A DNA stretch of 64,000 nucleotides from Methylobacter luteus IMV-B-3098. GTDB lineage: Bacteria > Pseudomonadota > Gammaproteobacteria > Methylococcales > Methylomonadaceae. The notes beneath the pieces are model-generated. The model was not told the DNA's origin, did not search any database, and saw only the letters and a list, made by a program, of their open reading frames with translations. Numbering within the stretch: position 1 is the first letter of the stretch; every line of letters begins with the position of its first letter. The translations under genes were made by a program, and so were the position numbers. The stretch is taken from NCBI RefSeq assembly GCF_000427625.1, contig NZ_KE386569.1:61365-125364 (forward strand), in the 5' to 3' direction. Positions 1-10,034 of the stretch are shown here, piece by piece.

Positions 1-20
1 CAGGCTAGAGCAATTATCTA

Positions 21-683
21 TTACGTAGAAACATAGCCTGAATGCCTGAAGAGATTGAGGCACTCATCCGCTTGAAACTCATCCAACAGCTTACCAATGA
101 GTTGCCAGAGCTTGTCGTAAGTGCGCTCGGCGGCCTTGCGCAGCAACGCCTTCAGTTTGGCGAAGACTTGCTCGATCGGATTCAGCTCAGGACTATAGGG
201 CGGCAGATATTGGATCGTCGCCCCGTGCGCTTCAACAATGGACTGGACTTCCGCCACCTTATGGGCGGACAGATTGTCACAGATGACGATGTCGCCGGGC
301 TTCAAGGTCGGTCCCAGTTGCGAGCGCAGATATTCCTTGAAGGCTTCGCCCGTCATGGCCTGGTCCAGACACCAGGGCGCGGTGAGCCGGTCGGCACGCA
401 AGCCGGCAATGAAGGTCAGGGTTTGCCAATGGCCTGCCGGTGCCGCATCCCGACAGCGGGCGCCACCCAAGGCCCGGCCATAGCGACGGATCATGTTCGT
501 GGAGACGCCCGTTTCATCCAGAAACACCAACTTCGACAGATCGCAGGTTTGCTGCCAGGCTTGCCATTGCTCTCGGGCCATCGCGACATCTGCGCGTTGC
601 TGCTCACTGGCGACCAGCGTTTTTTTTATAGCGATAGCCCAGCTTGCGCCTAATAAACTTATCAATGGCCGAGATCGAAACAC
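21..683 (-). CDS. IS630 transposase, catalytic DDE frame
   Basis: This frame carries the RNase H-like catalytic domain. The three acidic residues are visible in FLDETGVST (first Asp), VICDNLSAHK (second Asp) and YSPELNPIEQVFAKLK (Glu). It ends SGYVST close to the left terminal repeat. The first residues of the open frame precede the A8 slippage run and are probably not translated separately; the product is expected as a fusion with the upstream helix-turn-helix frame. The frame is intact with no internal stops. Confidence 0.88.
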   Translation of the reverse strand: MFRSRPLISLLGASWAIAIKKTLVASEQQRADVAMAREQWQAWQQTCDLSKLVFLDETGVSTNMIRRYGRALGGARCRDAAPAGHWQTLTFIAGLRADRLTAPWCLDQAMTGEAFKEYLRSQLGPTLKPGDIVICDNLSAHKVAEVQSIVEAHGATIQYLPPYSPELNPIEQVFAKLKALLRKAAERTYDKLWQLIGKLLDEFQADECLNLFRHSGYVST

Positions 684-969
684 TTAGGCTGTGTTCGCGT
701 CCCAGCCAAGCCTGCAGTTCCTGCAAGGTCATCGACGGACTACTCGCTAACTGTTCCTTGATGGCGGCTTCATAAGGTTCCAGCCGCGAGCGTCTGTAGC
801 CGCCAAAGGGCTTGCCTTGAACGGCTCCGGTTTCACGCCACAAGGCGTGCATTCGGCAGACAAAGGCCGGACTGACTTTGTATTGTAAAGCCACGGCCCG
901 CACGGTGTGGCCTGCGGCAACCGCTTCAGCCACCCGGCTGCGTAAATCTTCGGAATAAGGCTTGGGCAT
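604..969 (-). CDS. IS630 transposase, N-terminal helix-turn-helix frame
   Basis: This 121-residue frame starts MPKPYSEDLRSRV and carries a helix-turn-helix of the kind that binds the element's ends (motifs VRAVALQYKVSPAFVCR and LQELQAWLGREH). It ends just after a run of eight A on the coding strand (plus-strand T run at 620-627). The catalytic half continues in another frame that overlaps by 80 bases. Reading past the A run with a shift of one base joins the two into a normal-length IS630 transposase of about 340 residues. Ribosomal or transcriptional slippage on the A run is the likely mechanism, which is inferred. Confidence 0.85.
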   Translation of the reverse strand: MPKPYSEDLRSRVAEAVAAGHTVRAVALQYKVSPAFVCRMHALWRETGAVQGKPFGGYRRSRLEPYEAAIKEQLASSPSMTLQELQAWLGREHSLSVSISAIDKFIRRKLGYRYKKNAGRQ

Positions 970-1058
970 GATAAAAATGGCTCATTTCGTTTAACAAGAG
1001 GTTAGTTTATATCATGTTTTTATCTAAAAGATAATTGCTCTAGTGGAGCCGATTAAGG

Positions 1059-2732
1059 TTAAAACAAGCCGGTAATTTTGCCGTTGTCATCAATATCAAT
1101 CCGTTCCGCGGCCGGCACCTTAGGCAGGCCCGGCATGGTCATCATGTCGCCGGCAATGGCGACGATGAAGCCGGCACCGTTGGCCAGCCTGACATCCCTG
1201 ATTTCGACCGTGTGGCCGCTAGGCGCGCCTTTAGCGTTCGGATTGGTCGAGAATGACATCTGGGTCTTCGCCATGCAGACCGGGAATTTGCCATAGTCGG
1301 CTTCCCAGGCCGCCAATTGTCCCTTGACTTTGGCATTGGCCGTAACGCCTGCCGCACCGTACAGCTTGGTGGCGATGGTTTCGATTTTTTCCCACAGGCT
1401 CAGGTTCTCGTCATAAACATAGCTGAAGCCCGGTTCGCGGTTATCCACGATGTTGACGATTTCCCGAGCCAGTTCTTCGGCGCCGGCGCTGCCTTGAGCC
1501 CAATGTTTGGAAACAACGCATTTTGCACCCAAGGCTTCGCATTTTGCTTTCAGCAATGCGATTTCGGCATCGGTATCGAATGTGAAATGATTGATGCAGA
1601 CCACGCAGGGCAGGCCGTAATGGTTGTTGATATTGCTCAGGTGCCGTTCCAGGTTTTCAAAGCCTTTTTCCAGAGCCGCCAGATTTTCGACATTCAGTTC
1701 TTCCCTGGCTACGCCGCCATGAAATTTCAGTGCCCTGACAGTGGCGACCAGCACGACGGCCGACGGTTTCAGGTCAGACATGCGGCATTTGATGTCGATG
1801 AATTTTTCAGCGCCCAGATCGGCGCCGAAGCCGGCTTCGGTGACGACATAGTCGGCCAGTTTCAGGGCGGTTTTGGTCGCCGTGACCGTGTTGCAGCCGT
1901 GCGCGATATTGGCGAACGGGCCTCCGTGGATGATCGCGATGTTGTTTTCCAGTGTTTGCACGAGGTTCGGCTTGATCGCGTCCTTTAACAAGGCCGCCAT
2001 CGCGCCGTGCGCTTTCAGGTTGCGGGCATAAACCGGCGTCACTTTGTCGGATTTGTAGCCGATCACGATGCGGCCGAGGCGTTCTTTCAGGTCGGCGCGG
2101 CTTGTCGCCAAGCACAGAATCGCCATGATTTCGGAGGCGACGACGATGTCATAGCCGTCTTCACGCAGATAACCGTTGGCGGGACCGCCCATGCCGACGA
2201 CAATATTGCGCAGGGCGCGGTCGTTCATGTCGACGACGCGCTTCCACTGGATGCGCCGGGGGTCTATGTCCAGCTCGTTGCCGTGGTTGATGTGGTTGTC
2301 TATCAAGGCTGACAGCAGGTTGTGCGCTACACCGATCGCATGGAAATCACCGGTAAAATGCAGGTTGATGTCTTCCATCGGCACGACTTGCGAGTATCCG
2401 CCGCCAGCTGCTCCTCCTTTGACACCGAAGCAAGGGCCCAGGGATGGCTCACGCAGGCACATCATGGCTTTTTTGCCGATGCGGTTCAAGGCATCGCCAA
2501 GCCCCACCGTTGTGGTGGTTTTGCCTTCACCGGCCGGAGTCGGGCTGATCGCCGTCACCAGAATCAGCTTGCCGTCTTTCTTGTCGCTCAGGCTATTGAC
2601 GTATTCCAGCGACATTTTCGCTTTGTAATGGCCGATAGGGTCCAGATACTCGGCATCAATGCCGTATTGCTCTTTAACCAATCCGATGATGGGTTTCATG
2701 TTCGCCTTCTGGGCGATTTCAATATCAGACAT
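1059..2732 (-). CDS. ftfL: Formate--tetrahydrofolate ligase
   Basis: ATP-dependent ligation of formate to tetrahydrofolate gives 10-formyl-H4F, the entry of C1 units into the serine cycle. The P-loop-like motif [18 protein letters not shown] is present, and the protein is collinear with FtfL/Fhs enzymes. I place the start at MSDIEIAQ (2732), preceded by GGGAGG five bases upstream. That gives 557 residues, the usual family length; a longer in-frame start 45 bases upstream lacks this support. It is last in the leftward mtdA-gck-glyA-ftfL run, separated from glyA by 107 bp containing a hairpin, so it may also have its own promoter. An IS630 element follows immediately. Confidence 0.97.
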   Translation of the reverse strand: MSDIEIAQKANMKPIIGLVKEQYGIDAEYLDPIGHYKAKMSLEYVNSLSDKKDGKLILVTAISPTPAGEGKTTTTVGLGDALNRIGKKAMMCLREPSLGPCFGVKGGAAGGGYSQVVPMEDINLHFTGDFHAIGVAHNLLSALIDNHINHGNELDIDPRRIQWKRVVDMNDRALRNIVVGMGGPANGYLREDGYDIVVASEIMAILCLATSRADLKERLGRIVIGYKSDKVTPVYARNLKAHGAMAALLKDAIKPNLVQTLENNIAIIHGGPFANIAHGCNTVTATKTALKLADYVVTEAGFGADLGAEKFIDIKCRMSDLKPSAVVLVATVRALKFHGGVAREELNVENLAALEKGFENLERHLSNINNHYGLPCVVCINHFTFDTDAEIALLKAKCEALGAKCVVSKHWAQGSAGAEELAREIVNIVDNREPGFSYVYDENLSLWEKIETIATKLYGAAGVTANAKVKGQLAAWEADYGKFPVCMAKTQMSFSTNPNAKGAPSGHTVEIRDVRLANGAGFIVAIAGDMMTMPGLPKVPAAERIDIDDNGKITGLF

Positions 2733-2776
2733 AGTACCTCCCGATCTGATGTGATTTTTCAATTCAGTAAACGTCA

Positions 2777-2809
2777 AAAGCCTGCTTCATTCAGATTAAT
2801 GAAGCAGGC
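2777..2809 (-). terminator. Hairpin between glyA and ftfL, possible terminator or attenuator
   Basis: A perfect 12-bp stem (2780-2791 with 2798-2809, loop of 6) is followed on the minus strand by TTTT. It lies between the glyA stop and the ftfL start, so it could end part of the glyA transcript before ftfL. A TTGACG box directly after it could be the -35 of an ftfL promoter, but no convincing -10 is visible. Confidence 0.55.
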
Positions 2810-2839
2810 CATGTAAGGGCTTAATCTGTTTTTTACAGC

Positions 2840-4096
2840 TTATTCACTGTAAACAGGGAAGCGAGCGCACAGCAGGCTGACTTTTTCGCGCACTGCGGCG
2901 ATGACGTTTTCGTCATCCATGTTTTCCATGACATCGCACATCAGGTTGGCGATTTCAATCATTTGTGGCTCTTTAAAGCCGCGCGACGTCGGTGCCGGCG
3001 TGCCGACGCGAATGCCGCTGGTGACAAAAGGCGATTCAGGGTCGTTAGGCACGGCATTTTTATTAACGGTAATATGCGCTTTGCCTAAGGCGGCGTCAGC
3101 GGCTTTACCGGTGATGCCTTTAGGAATCAGCGAAACCAGCATCAGGTGGTTGTCAGTGCCGCCCGAAACGACGTCAAAGCCGCGATTCATGAATACTTCG
3201 GCCATGGCTTTGGCATTCTTGATCACTTGCTGTTGATAAGTGCGGAATTCAGGCTGCATGGCTTCCTTGAAAGCCACGGCTTTTGCCGCGATGACATGCA
3301 TTAAAGGGCCGCCCTGAATGCCCGGGAAAATATTGGAGTCGAGCTTTTTCTCCAGGTCCGGGTTGCTTTTGCACAGGATGAGGCCGCCGCGAGGGCCGCG
3401 CAGGCTTTTGTGCGTGGTGCTGGTAACGACATCGGCATAAGGCATGGGGTTGGGATACAGTCCGGCGGCAATGAGGCCTGCAACATGCGCGATATCGACA
3501 AACAGATAAGCGCCGACTTCATCGGCGATTTCTCTGAAGCGCGCCCAGTCCATGACGCGTGAATAGGCGGAAAAACCGGCCACGATCATTTTAGGGCGGT
3601 GTTCCAGCGCCAGGCGTCTGACTTCGTCGTAATCAACCAGGCCGGTCTTCGGATCCAGATGATATTGTATGGCATTGTAGATCTTGCCGGAAAAGTTCGG
3701 TTTGGCGCCGTGCGTCAAATGGCCGCCATCGGACAGCGCCAGACCTAAAATGGTGTCGCCGGGCTGAATCAGAGCCATGAACACGGCCATGTTGGCCTGA
3801 GAGCCGGAGTGGGGCTGGACGTTGGCGTAGTCGGCGCCGAACAGTTCCTTGGCGCGGTTAATCGCCAGTTGCTCGGCCTTGTCGACAAATTCACAACCAC
3901 CGTAATAACGTCTGCCCGGGTAGCCTTCGGCATATTTGTTGGTCAGCAGGGAACCCTGTGCTTCCATCACGCGCGGGCTGGCGTAGTTTTCAGAGGCAAT
4001 CAGCTCGATATGATCTTCCTGACGATGACGCTCTTCTTCCATCGCCTGGAACAATTCGTCATCAAAACCGGCGATTGTCATGGATTTTTTAAACAT
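2840..4096 (-). CDS. glyA: Serine hydroxymethyltransferase
   Basis: A PLP enzyme that converts glycine and methylene-H4F to serine, the C1-assimilating step of the serine cycle. The PLP lysine lies in [14 protein letters not shown], and the N-terminal [14 protein letters not shown] motif is typical. The length of 418 residues is normal. The start [11 protein letters not shown] has GGGAG six bases upstream. It follows gck with a 29-bp gap and shares its direction, indicating an operon. A second housekeeping glyA may exist elsewhere in the genome; this copy's context assigns it to the serine cycle. Confidence 0.97.
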   Translation of the reverse strand: MFKKSMTIAGFDDELFQAMEEERHRQEDHIELIASENYASPRVMEAQGSLLTNKYAEGYPGRRYYGGCEFVDKAEQLAINRAKELFGADYANVQPHSGSQANMAVFMALIQPGDTILGLALSDGGHLTHGAKPNFSGKIYNAIQYHLDPKTGLVDYDEVRRLALEHRPKMIVAGFSAYSRVMDWARFREIADEVGAYLFVDIAHVAGLIAAGLYPNPMPYADVVTSTTHKSLRGPRGGLILCKSNPDLEKKLDSNIFPGIQGGPLMHVIAAKAVAFKEAMQPEFRTYQQQVIKNAKAMAEVFMNRGFDVVSGGTDNHLMLVSLIPKGITGKAADAALGKAHITVNKNAVPNDPESPFVTSGIRVGTPAPTSRGFKEPQMIEIANLMCDVMENMDDENVIAAVREKVSLLCARFPVYSE

Positions 4097-4125
4097 TTAT
4101 GTCTCCCGATATAGAGTTTTTGTAT

Positions 4126-5508
4126 TCAAGATTGTGGATGGATCAGCAATACCTGCAGGTCGGCAACATTGGTCCCGGTTGCGCCCGTATCAAGTAAGTC
4201 TCCGGCGTTTTTTAAGGCGCTGTAGGCGTCATTGTTATTCAGCAGCGTTTGCGGATCAATGCCGGTCTGCCGCATGCGCTGGATCGTGTCCGGGTCAACC
4301 AGGCCTCCGGCTGCATCGGTCGGTCCGTCCCGTCCGTCGGTGCCGCCGCTTAAAAAGGTCCAGTTGCCGGTTAAGCCGTGTTTCTCGGCGGCACAAGCGA
4401 AGGCCAGCGCCATCTCCTGGTTGCGGCCGCCGCGTCCGGTGCCTTTCAGGGTGACTGTCGTTTCACCGCCTGCCAACAAGGCAACCGGTTTTGTGATGCC
4501 GTTATCGATGAGCCGCTTGGCATGGAGGACCAGCTTTTCAGCTTCGTCTCTGGCTTCGCCGCACAGGTGATCGTTATAGAGTGTTGCTTCGTAACCGAGG
4601 TCTTCGGATGCTTTTATGATCGCGCCGACGCTGATGGCATTACTGCCGATCAGCGTGTGAGTGCTATGCTTAAACGCTTTGTCGCCCGATTTAGGCGTTT
4701 CGGATACGTTGCCTTGCAGCCCTTGTTCCAGATGATGCCGGACATTGGCGGGTACTTTGTCCCAGACGCCTTTGGATTTGAAAACATCGATGGCATCGGC
4801 GAATGTGGTATCGTCAGGCACGGTAGGCCCGCTGGCGATGGCGCTTAAATCGTCTCCCAAAACATCGGATAAAATCAGTGCATGCAGATCGGCCGGTACC
4901 GCCATTTTAGCCAGGCCGCCGCCCTTGATTAGCGATAAATGCTTGCGTACGCAGTTGATCTGATTGATGTTGGCGCCGCAGGCCAGTAACAGATCCGTCG
5001 TGGCAATTTTCTCCTCCAACCTAATTGAAGGCACCGGGTAGGGGATCAGTGCCGAGCCGCCGCCGCTGACCAGCACCAGCACGAGCTCATCCTTTTGTGC
5101 GCCGCGCACCTGATCGGCAATCAATCGAGCGCCTTTAAGCCCGGCCGCATCGGGCAGCGGATGCGATGCGCCGATGACCTCGAAGTTATCGATGGCGGTT
5201 GCATTTTCATAGTTAGTCACGGCAATGCCCCGGCCTGCCAGCAGATGCGCCGGGATGATTTCCTGGGCGGCCCTGGCCATGGCGCAGGCTGCCTTTCCGA
5301 AGGCAATCATATGAACTTTTGACCACCTGCCCAGGAGTTTCTGATTGCTGTCATTTAAATTTAACCGGATTTCGATATGATGATCGCCAGCAGTAAGGCA
5401 GCGTTTAACGGCTTTATAAGGGTTGGAGGCCTCAATGCCGGCTTGAAAAATGTTGAGTGCATTTTTTCTGATGGCATCGATTGAGGCGGGATTGGCGGAA
5501 TTGCTCAT
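4126..5508 (-). CDS. gck: Glycerate 2-kinase (MOFRL family)
   Basis: ATP-dependent phosphorylation of D-glycerate to 2-phosphoglycerate, linking hydroxypyruvate reduction to the PEP pool. The MOFRL-type sequence is recognisable by LVLVSGGGSALIP and the C-terminal FLSGGTDGRDGPTDAAGG. I start at MSNSANPAS (5508; 460 residues), 19 bp after the mtdA stop and with AGAAG upstream; a longer frame would overlap mtdA and adds nothing family-like. It lies in the operon mtdA-gck-glyA. Confidence 0.95.
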   Translation of the reverse strand: MSNSANPASIDAIRKNALNIFQAGIEASNPYKAVKRCLTAGDHHIEIRLNLNDSNQKLLGRWSKVHMIAFGKAACAMARAAQEIIPAHLLAGRGIAVTNYENATAIDNFEVIGASHPLPDAAGLKGARLIADQVRGAQKDELVLVLVSGGGSALIPYPVPSIRLEEKIATTDLLLACGANINQINCVRKHLSLIKGGGLAKMAVPADLHALILSDVLGDDLSAIASGPTVPDDTTFADAIDVFKSKGVWDKVPANVRHHLEQGLQGNVSETPKSGDKAFKHSTHTLIGSNAISVGAIIKASEDLGYEATLYNDHLCGEARDEAEKLVLHAKRLIDNGITKPVALLAGGETTVTLKGTGRGGRNQEMALAFACAAEKHGLTGNWTFLSGGTDGRDGPTDAAGGLVDPDTIQRMRQTGIDPQTLLNNNDAYSALKNAGDLLDTGATGTNVADLQVLLIHPQS

Positions 5509-5527
5509 ATCAACTTCTGTCAGGCGA

Positions 5528-6385
5528 TCAAGCCATTTCCATAGCGAGAGCAAAGATGTTTTCGGCATCAAAAACCTGTCTGTTATCTTCAAACAGTTTG
5601 GCTATGCAGGCACGGTGTAAAGCCAGCTTCAACGTGCCAAAGCCGATAGCTCCCCAGATGATTTTGCCGTGGCGTTCGATGCCTTTGTCCATCATATCTG
5701 TGCCGCCGATGCCGATCGGGGGCGTTGCATTGGCGTCGGCCATCATTTCGATATGGCTGTTGTTTTGCCATTGGTCGGCTGTGAGCAGTTCGACGCCCGC
5801 CTTGCCGGTCGCAAAAACGATGTTCGCGTATTCGATGGCTTTGGCTCTGGCCTCGTTATCAGTCGCTTCAACAGGGATCAAGTCAACCCCGAAGCGTGCT
5901 TTCATGGCATTGCAGGCTTGTACGGCGCGCTCCATCGTGCGGGACGTCAGCGAGACTTCGGCGCCTTCCTGTGCCAGCATGACGGCCGCGCGCTGGCCTA
6001 CCGGGCCTGTGCCGGCCAGTATCACGGCTTTTTTACCGGCTATGGTGCCGCTGGTAGCCAGTTTGGCCACGCCTGCGGCCGCGGTGGTGTTGCTGCCGTT
6101 GCTGTCCAGCATGATAGAGACCTGGAAGCCGGGGAAGAAATGCTTTTGTACGGCCGTAAAGAGCTCCTGGCCTGCGACCATGTCGCTGCCACCGACGAAA
6201 ATGGCTGTGTTTTTCTTTTCCTTAGGTGCGCGCGTGAAAATAGTGCCTTCCACTAGGGAAGTGATGTTGTCCGGTGTCAGTCCTCCGTACCCGACCACAT
6301 GATCCGCACCGCCATCATAGCCTACAACAGTATCGAAAACGGAGGGGTGAGCGTCTGTATCGAATTGGAATAGCAGTTTTTTCAT
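5528..6385 (-). CDS. mtdA: NADP-dependent methylene-H4F/methylene-H4MPT dehydrogenase
   Basis: Interconverts methylene- and methenyl-tetrahydrofolate (or the H4MPT form) with NADP, joining C1 oxidation to the serine cycle. At 285 residues it has the size of MtdA. The N-terminal KKLLFQFDTDAHPSVFDTVVG and the Rossmann segment KAVILAGTGPVGQRAAVMLA are characteristic. The start has AGGTAA four bases upstream. It is first in the leftward operon with gck and glyA; a perfect TATAAT on the minus strand (6444-6449) lies upstream. Confidence 0.95.
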   Translation of the reverse strand: MKKLLFQFDTDAHPSVFDTVVGYDGGADHVVGYGGLTPDNITSLVEGTIFTRAPKEKKNTAIFVGGSDMVAGQELFTAVQKHFFPGFQVSIMLDSNGSNTTAAAGVAKLATSGTIAGKKAVILAGTGPVGQRAAVMLAQEGAEVSLTSRTMERAVQACNAMKARFGVDLIPVEATDNEARAKAIEYANIVFATGKAGVELLTADQWQNNSHIEMMADANATPPIGIGGTDMMDKGIERHGKIIWGAIGFGTLKLALHRACIAKLFEDNRQVFDAENIFALAMEMA

Positions 6386-6736
6386 TAACTTACCTGAGAG
6401 TGGTTTAGAAAATTACCCAGAAATACGATTCGTAAATCGCGGCATTATACTCGATAAACCCTTTAGTGCTCCATTTAAGCATTACTTTATGCGGCATTGA
6501 GAGGTAGTGCTCATTATTTGACATGTTTTGAGGGGTGAGGGCTTATTAGGTTGCGTGGAACGTGGGCTTTTCGTTATTATTTATTTAAATTGTGCTGTAG
6601 TTATGTAGTATGGATAGTTGGGTATTAAATAGATATGTGGTGTCGGGAATATAAAAGAGTTGGATGTTATATGATTTCCGATCATTTGGAACTTAACCAT
6701 AAGTTCTGAAAAACATTATAGAAACTAGGAAAACAG
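6386..6736. promoter_or_regulatory. Divergent mtdA/mdh intergenic control region
   Basis: This 351-bp AT-rich gap lies between the diverging mtdA and mdh genes and holds no plausible gene. On the minus strand TATAAT (6449-6444) is a good -10 for mtdA, with only a weak -35. Close to mdh there is an inverted repeat GAACTT...AAGTTC (6689-6694 and 6701-6706) that could be an operator. No clear -35/-10 pair for mdh could be settled by eye. Confidence 0.4.
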
Positions 6737-7717
6737 ATGAAAACACCCGTTCATATCGCGGTTACAGGTGCGGCAGGGCAAATCAGTTATTCATTGCTAT
6801 TTCGCTTGGCGGCGGGTTCACTGCTTGGTTCTGAGCAACCGATCGTTCTGCATTTGCTGGAAATTCCGCCGGCTATGGATGCTTTACAGGGCGTGGTCAT
6901 GGAATTGAAGGATTGCGCTTATCCGCTGCTGCATCGCATTGAAGTCACGGCCGATCCTAAAGTGGCGTTCAGGGACGTCGATTACGCTTTTTTGATTGGT
7001 GCGCGTCCGCGCGGGCCCGGCATGGAGCGTAAAGACTTGCTGGAGGTCAATGCGGAGATTTTCGCGATTCAAGGCAAGGCCTTGAATGAAGTGGCCAACC
7101 GGAATATAAAAATACTGATAACAGGCAATCCAGCCAACACCAATGCCTTGATCGCTTTAAATAATGCGCCGGATTTAAAGCCGGAGAATTTTTCCGCCAT
7201 GAGTCGGCTGGACCATAACCGGGCAATAAGTCAATTGGCTGAAAAGTGCGGCGTATTGCCATCCGATGTAAAAAACATGACTATCTGGGGCAATCATTCC
7301 ACTACCCAGTATCCTGATCTGCATCATGCCAGGGTCAAAGGTCAGGAAGCCTTGTCGCTGGTTGATCATAACTGGTTTGTAAAAGAATTTATACCTACCG
7401 TTCAACAACGCGGGGCGGCGATCATAAAAGCCAGAGGCGGACAGTCCAGTGCCGCATCGGCGGCCAATGCCGCGATCAATCAGATGGGCAACTGGGCCTT
7501 GGGCACCAAGGAAGGCGATTGGGTCAGTATGTCGGTGCCATCGGATGGCAGTTACGGCATCGAGCCGGGCTTGGTTTATTCCTACCCTGTCACGGTCGTT
7601 GATGGCCAGATCAATATAGTCAAAGGGCTTGATATCAACGAGTTCAGTATGCAAAGAATGCGGGCTACGGAGGCCGAATTAAAAGAGGAAAGGGATTCTA
7701 TCAGGCATTTACTTTGA
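6737..7717 (+). CDS. mdh: Malate dehydrogenase (NAD-dependent)
   Basis: Reversibly reduces oxaloacetate to malate, serving both the TCA and serine cycles. The Rossmann motif [15 protein letters not shown] opens the protein, and the catalytic histidine lies in [13 protein letters not shown]. The arginine-rich mobile loop is [15 protein letters not shown]. Its 326 residues are typical of the cytosolic-type group. AGGA precedes the ATG. It stands alone, diverging from mtdA and converging on hpr, with a shared terminator at its end. Confidence 0.96.
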   Translation: MKTPVHIAVTGAAGQISYSLLFRLAAGSLLGSEQPIVLHLLEIPPAMDALQGVVMELKDCAYPLLHRIEVTADPKVAFRDVDYAFLIGARPRGPGMERKDLLEVNAEIFAIQGKALNEVANRNIKILITGNPANTNALIALNNAPDLKPENFSAMSRLDHNRAISQLAEKCGVLPSDVKNMTIWGNHSTTQYPDLHHARVKGQEALSLVDHNWFVKEFIPTVQQRGAAIIKARGGQSSAASAANAAINQMGNWALGTKEGDWVSMSVPSDGSYGIEPGLVYSYPVTVVDGQINIVKGLDINEFSMQRMRATEAELKEERDSIRHLL

Positions 7718-7740
7718 AAATCTTTTTCAGTAAAAACAAA

Positions 7741-7767
7741 AAAGGGCGGTTTAACCGCCCTTTCTTT
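7741..7767. terminator. Bidirectional terminator between mdh and hpr
   Basis: An almost perfect inverted repeat AAAGGGCGGTT / AACCGCCCTTT (7741-7751 and 7753-7763) is flanked by A runs on one side and T on the other. It lies between the convergent mdh and hpr stop codons, as expected of a shared intrinsic terminator. Confidence 0.9.
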
Positions 7768-7769
7768 AA

Positions 7770-8741
7770 TTAAACGACCCGATCGGGTGGTTCCTGTCCA
7801 GCAAAAAAGGCCGCCAGATTTTTCAGTACTTTTTCTCCCATGGCCGTACGCGTAGCAATAGTGGCGCTGCCTAAGTGAGGCAATAGCGATACGTTGTCCA
7901 ATGTTAGAAAACCTTCGTCAATGTTGGGCTCGCCTTCATAAACATCCAGGCCGGCGCCAGCGATTCTTTTTTCTCTCAGGGCTTTGATTAACGCTTTGCT
8001 GTCGACGACATCGCCGCGCGCAGTGTTGATCAAATGAGCCGTCGGTTTCATTTGGTTAAGCCGCTCTTCATTGATTAAATGCCGCGTTTCGGCGCCTCCC
8101 GGACAGTGCAGCGAAACGAAGTCGGAGACCTGCATAAGCTCTTCAATTGAATCACAGCGCGTCGCATCGAGCTCATTAACGACTTGCTGATCTGCGGCAC
8201 GGGGACTGAAATAAAAGATTTTCATATTGAAACCATGATGGGCTTTTCGCGCCATGGCCTGAGCAATGCGGCCAAAACCGATCAGGCCTAATGTGGCGTC
8301 CGTGACATCGGAACTCATCATATGAGTCGGGCACCAGCCGGTCCATTGTCTGGCGCGAACCAAACGGTCGCCTTCGGCGCCGCGCCGCGCCGACATCAGT
8401 AACAGGGTCATGGCGATATCGGCGGTGCTTTCGGTTAATACGCCGGGTGTATTGGTGACAACCAGGCCCTGTTCCTTGGCGGCATGGATGTCGATATGAT
8501 TGAAACCGACACCGAAGTTGCCCAGGATCTTGCAGCGCTTGTTCGGGACATTAATGACATCCGCCGGGAATGAGTCGCAAACGGTCGGGCATACGGCATC
8601 GTAGCTTTGCAGCGCGTCTTTGAAATGAGCGGCAGACAGCGGGCGGTCGTATTCATTTAAAGTAACGTCATAAAGCTCTTTCAGTTTGGCTTCAACGGAT
8701 TCGGGCCACTTGCGCGTGACGAAGACTTTAGGTTTGCTCAT
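7770..8741 (-). CDS. hpr: Hydroxypyruvate reductase / D-glycerate dehydrogenase
   Basis: Reduces hydroxypyruvate to D-glycerate, supplying Gck. It is a D-isomer-specific 2-hydroxyacid dehydrogenase. The nucleotide-binding GLIGFGRIAQAMARKA, the substrate arginine in INTARGDVVD, the glutamate in VYEGEPNIDEG and the catalytic histidine in LLPHLGSAT are all present. The length of 323 residues is normal. GGAGG stands six bases before the ATG. Read alone it could be called glyoxylate reductase; the neighbouring sga and gck favour hydroxypyruvate reductase. Confidence 0.94.
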   Translation of the reverse strand: MSKPKVFVTRKWPESVEAKLKELYDVTLNEYDRPLSAAHFKDALQSYDAVCPTVCDSFPADVINVPNKRCKILGNFGVGFNHIDIHAAKEQGLVVTNTPGVLTESTADIAMTLLLMSARRGAEGDRLVRARQWTGWCPTHMMSSDVTDATLGLIGFGRIAQAMARKAHHGFNMKIFYFSPRAADQQVVNELDATRCDSIEELMQVSDFVSLHCPGGAETRHLINEERLNQMKPTAHLINTARGDVVDSKALIKALREKRIAGAGLDVYEGEPNIDEGFLTLDNVSLLPHLGSATIATRTAMGEKVLKNLAAFFAGQEPPDRVV

Positions 8742-8801
8742 TAATATCCTCCAAGTAAGAAACTTGTATTTTGGGATTTGAAAAAAGTAACGCTATAAAG
8801 C

Positions 8802-8837
8802 ACAAAGGCATCACCGTTAATAACGGGATGCCTTTGT
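8802..8837 (-). terminator. Terminator after sga
   Basis: The repeat ACAAAGGCATC / GATGCCTTTGT (8802-8812 and 8827-8837) with an inner CCGTTA/TAACGG stem lies just beyond the sga stop on the minus strand. The transcript would be a long hairpin; the trailing U tract is poor. Confidence 0.7.
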
Positions 8838-8867
8838 TTGGGTTTCTATGCTGATTATGCAGTCGCG

Positions 8868-10034
8868 TTATTTTGCCGTGGACCGGTAATATTCAATCGC
8901 GGCAGCAACGCCTGAGCCAGGCTTGATATCGAAGCCGTTATCCAGCATCGCCATTTCAACGCCGGCGATCGCGCCCAGCATGGACACGTCATTCATGTCG
9001 CCGACATGACCAATACGGAAAACCTTGCCAGCGACTTCTGACAGACCCGCACCCAATGAGATATTGTACTTATTGAATGCTGTGCTGATTACATCACGAG
9101 CATCTTTGTCTTCAGGTACAACAATCGCGGATACCGTATCCGACTCAAAACCGGGTTGTGCGCATAACTTCAATCCCCATGCGGCAACGGCGTTACGCGT
9201 GCCTTCGGCCAGGCGATAGTGGCGGGCGTAAACATTTTCCAGCCCTTCTTCCAATAACAAGTCCAGCGACTTGCGCAGGCCGTAGAGGATAGGCAGTGCA
9301 GGCGTATACGGTGTATAGCCGTCTTTATTCGCCGTCATCTGGTCTCTTAAATCCAGGAAGCAACGCGGATAGGTGGATGCTTCAGTTGCGTGCAATGCCT
9401 TCTGGCTGAAAGCCAAAAATGCGCCGCCGGCCGGCAGCATAAAGCCTTTTTGCGAGCCACTGATAGCGCCGTCAACACCCCATTCATCCATACGGAAATC
9501 CAGGCTGGCAATCGAGCTGACGCCGTCAACGAATAACAGGGCAGGGTGGTTGGCCGCGTCCATGGCTTTGCGCACGCCGCCGATATCGCTGGTAACGCCA
9601 GTTGCCGTTTCATTGTGGGTCGCCAAAACAGCTTTGATTTCGTGTTTTGTATCTTCTTTTAAACGGGCTTCCAATTTGTCCAGAGGAATGCCTTTGCCCC
9701 AGGTTTCCTGGTGAATTTCAACATTGAAGCCCAGGCGTTTTGCCATTTCAGCCCATAAGTGGCTAAATTGGCCGAAACGATAGATCAATACCTTATCGCC
9801 CGGGTTTAAGGTATTGGTTAAGGCAATTTCCCAGCCTGCAGTACCGGTGGCGGGGAAAATAAATGCCTGCCCGGTTTCTGTTTTAAATACTTTTTTAAGG
9901 TCCTGTAAAAGAGGCTTCAGCAGCTTGGGGAAGATAGGTGAGCGATGATCTTCCATGTTGACATGCATAGCATTCAGAACTTCACTTGGCACGTTGGTAG
10001 GGCCAGGAATATATAGGTGGTTACGACCAGCCAT
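8868..10034 (-). CDS. sga: Serine--glyoxylate aminotransferase
   Basis: A PLP enzyme that moves the amino group from serine to glyoxylate, giving hydroxypyruvate and glycine and so closing the serine cycle. The class V aminotransferase sequence is clear: YIPGPTNVP at the start and the PLP lysine in AISGSQKGFMLPAG. It has 388 residues. GAGG lies upstream of the ATG. It is followed by a strong hairpin, so it is probably transcribed alone, separately from hpr. Confidence 0.95.
   Translation of the reverse strand: MAGRNHLYIPGPTNVPSEVLNAMHVNMEDHRSPIFPKLLKPLLQDLKKVFKTETGQAFIFPATGTAGWEIALTNTLNPGDKVLIYRFGQFSHLWAEMAKRLGFNVEIHQETWGKGIPLDKLEARLKEDTKHEIKAVLATHNETATGVTSDIGGVRKAMDAANHPALLFVDGVSSIASLDFRMDEWGVDGAISGSQKGFMLPAGGAFLAFSQKALHATEASTYPRCFLDLRDQMTANKDGYTPYTPALPILYGLRKSLDLLLEEGLENVYARHYRLAEGTRNAVAAWGLKLCAQPGFESDTVSAIVVPEDKDARDVISTAFNKYNISLGAGLSEVAGKVFRIGHVGDMNDVSMLGAIAGVEMAMLDNGFDIKPGSGVAAAIEYYRSTAK

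Larger units (their letters stand above)
8..1040 (-). mobile_element. Complete IS630-family insertion sequence
   Basis: The ends form an imperfect inverted repeat of about 25 bp (8-32 and 1016-1040, 21 of 25 positions matching by eye), with a perfect outer 12 bp. The element is flanked by TA at 6-7 and 1041-1042, the target duplication expected of IS630/Tc1-mariner transposons. It holds two overlapping minus-strand reading frames that together make one DDE transposase. It sits 17 bp beyond the ftfL stop codon, so it has not broken that gene but separates it from whatever lay downstream. Clear termini, the TA duplication and intact frames suggest a recent, possibly active copy. Confidence 0.93.
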
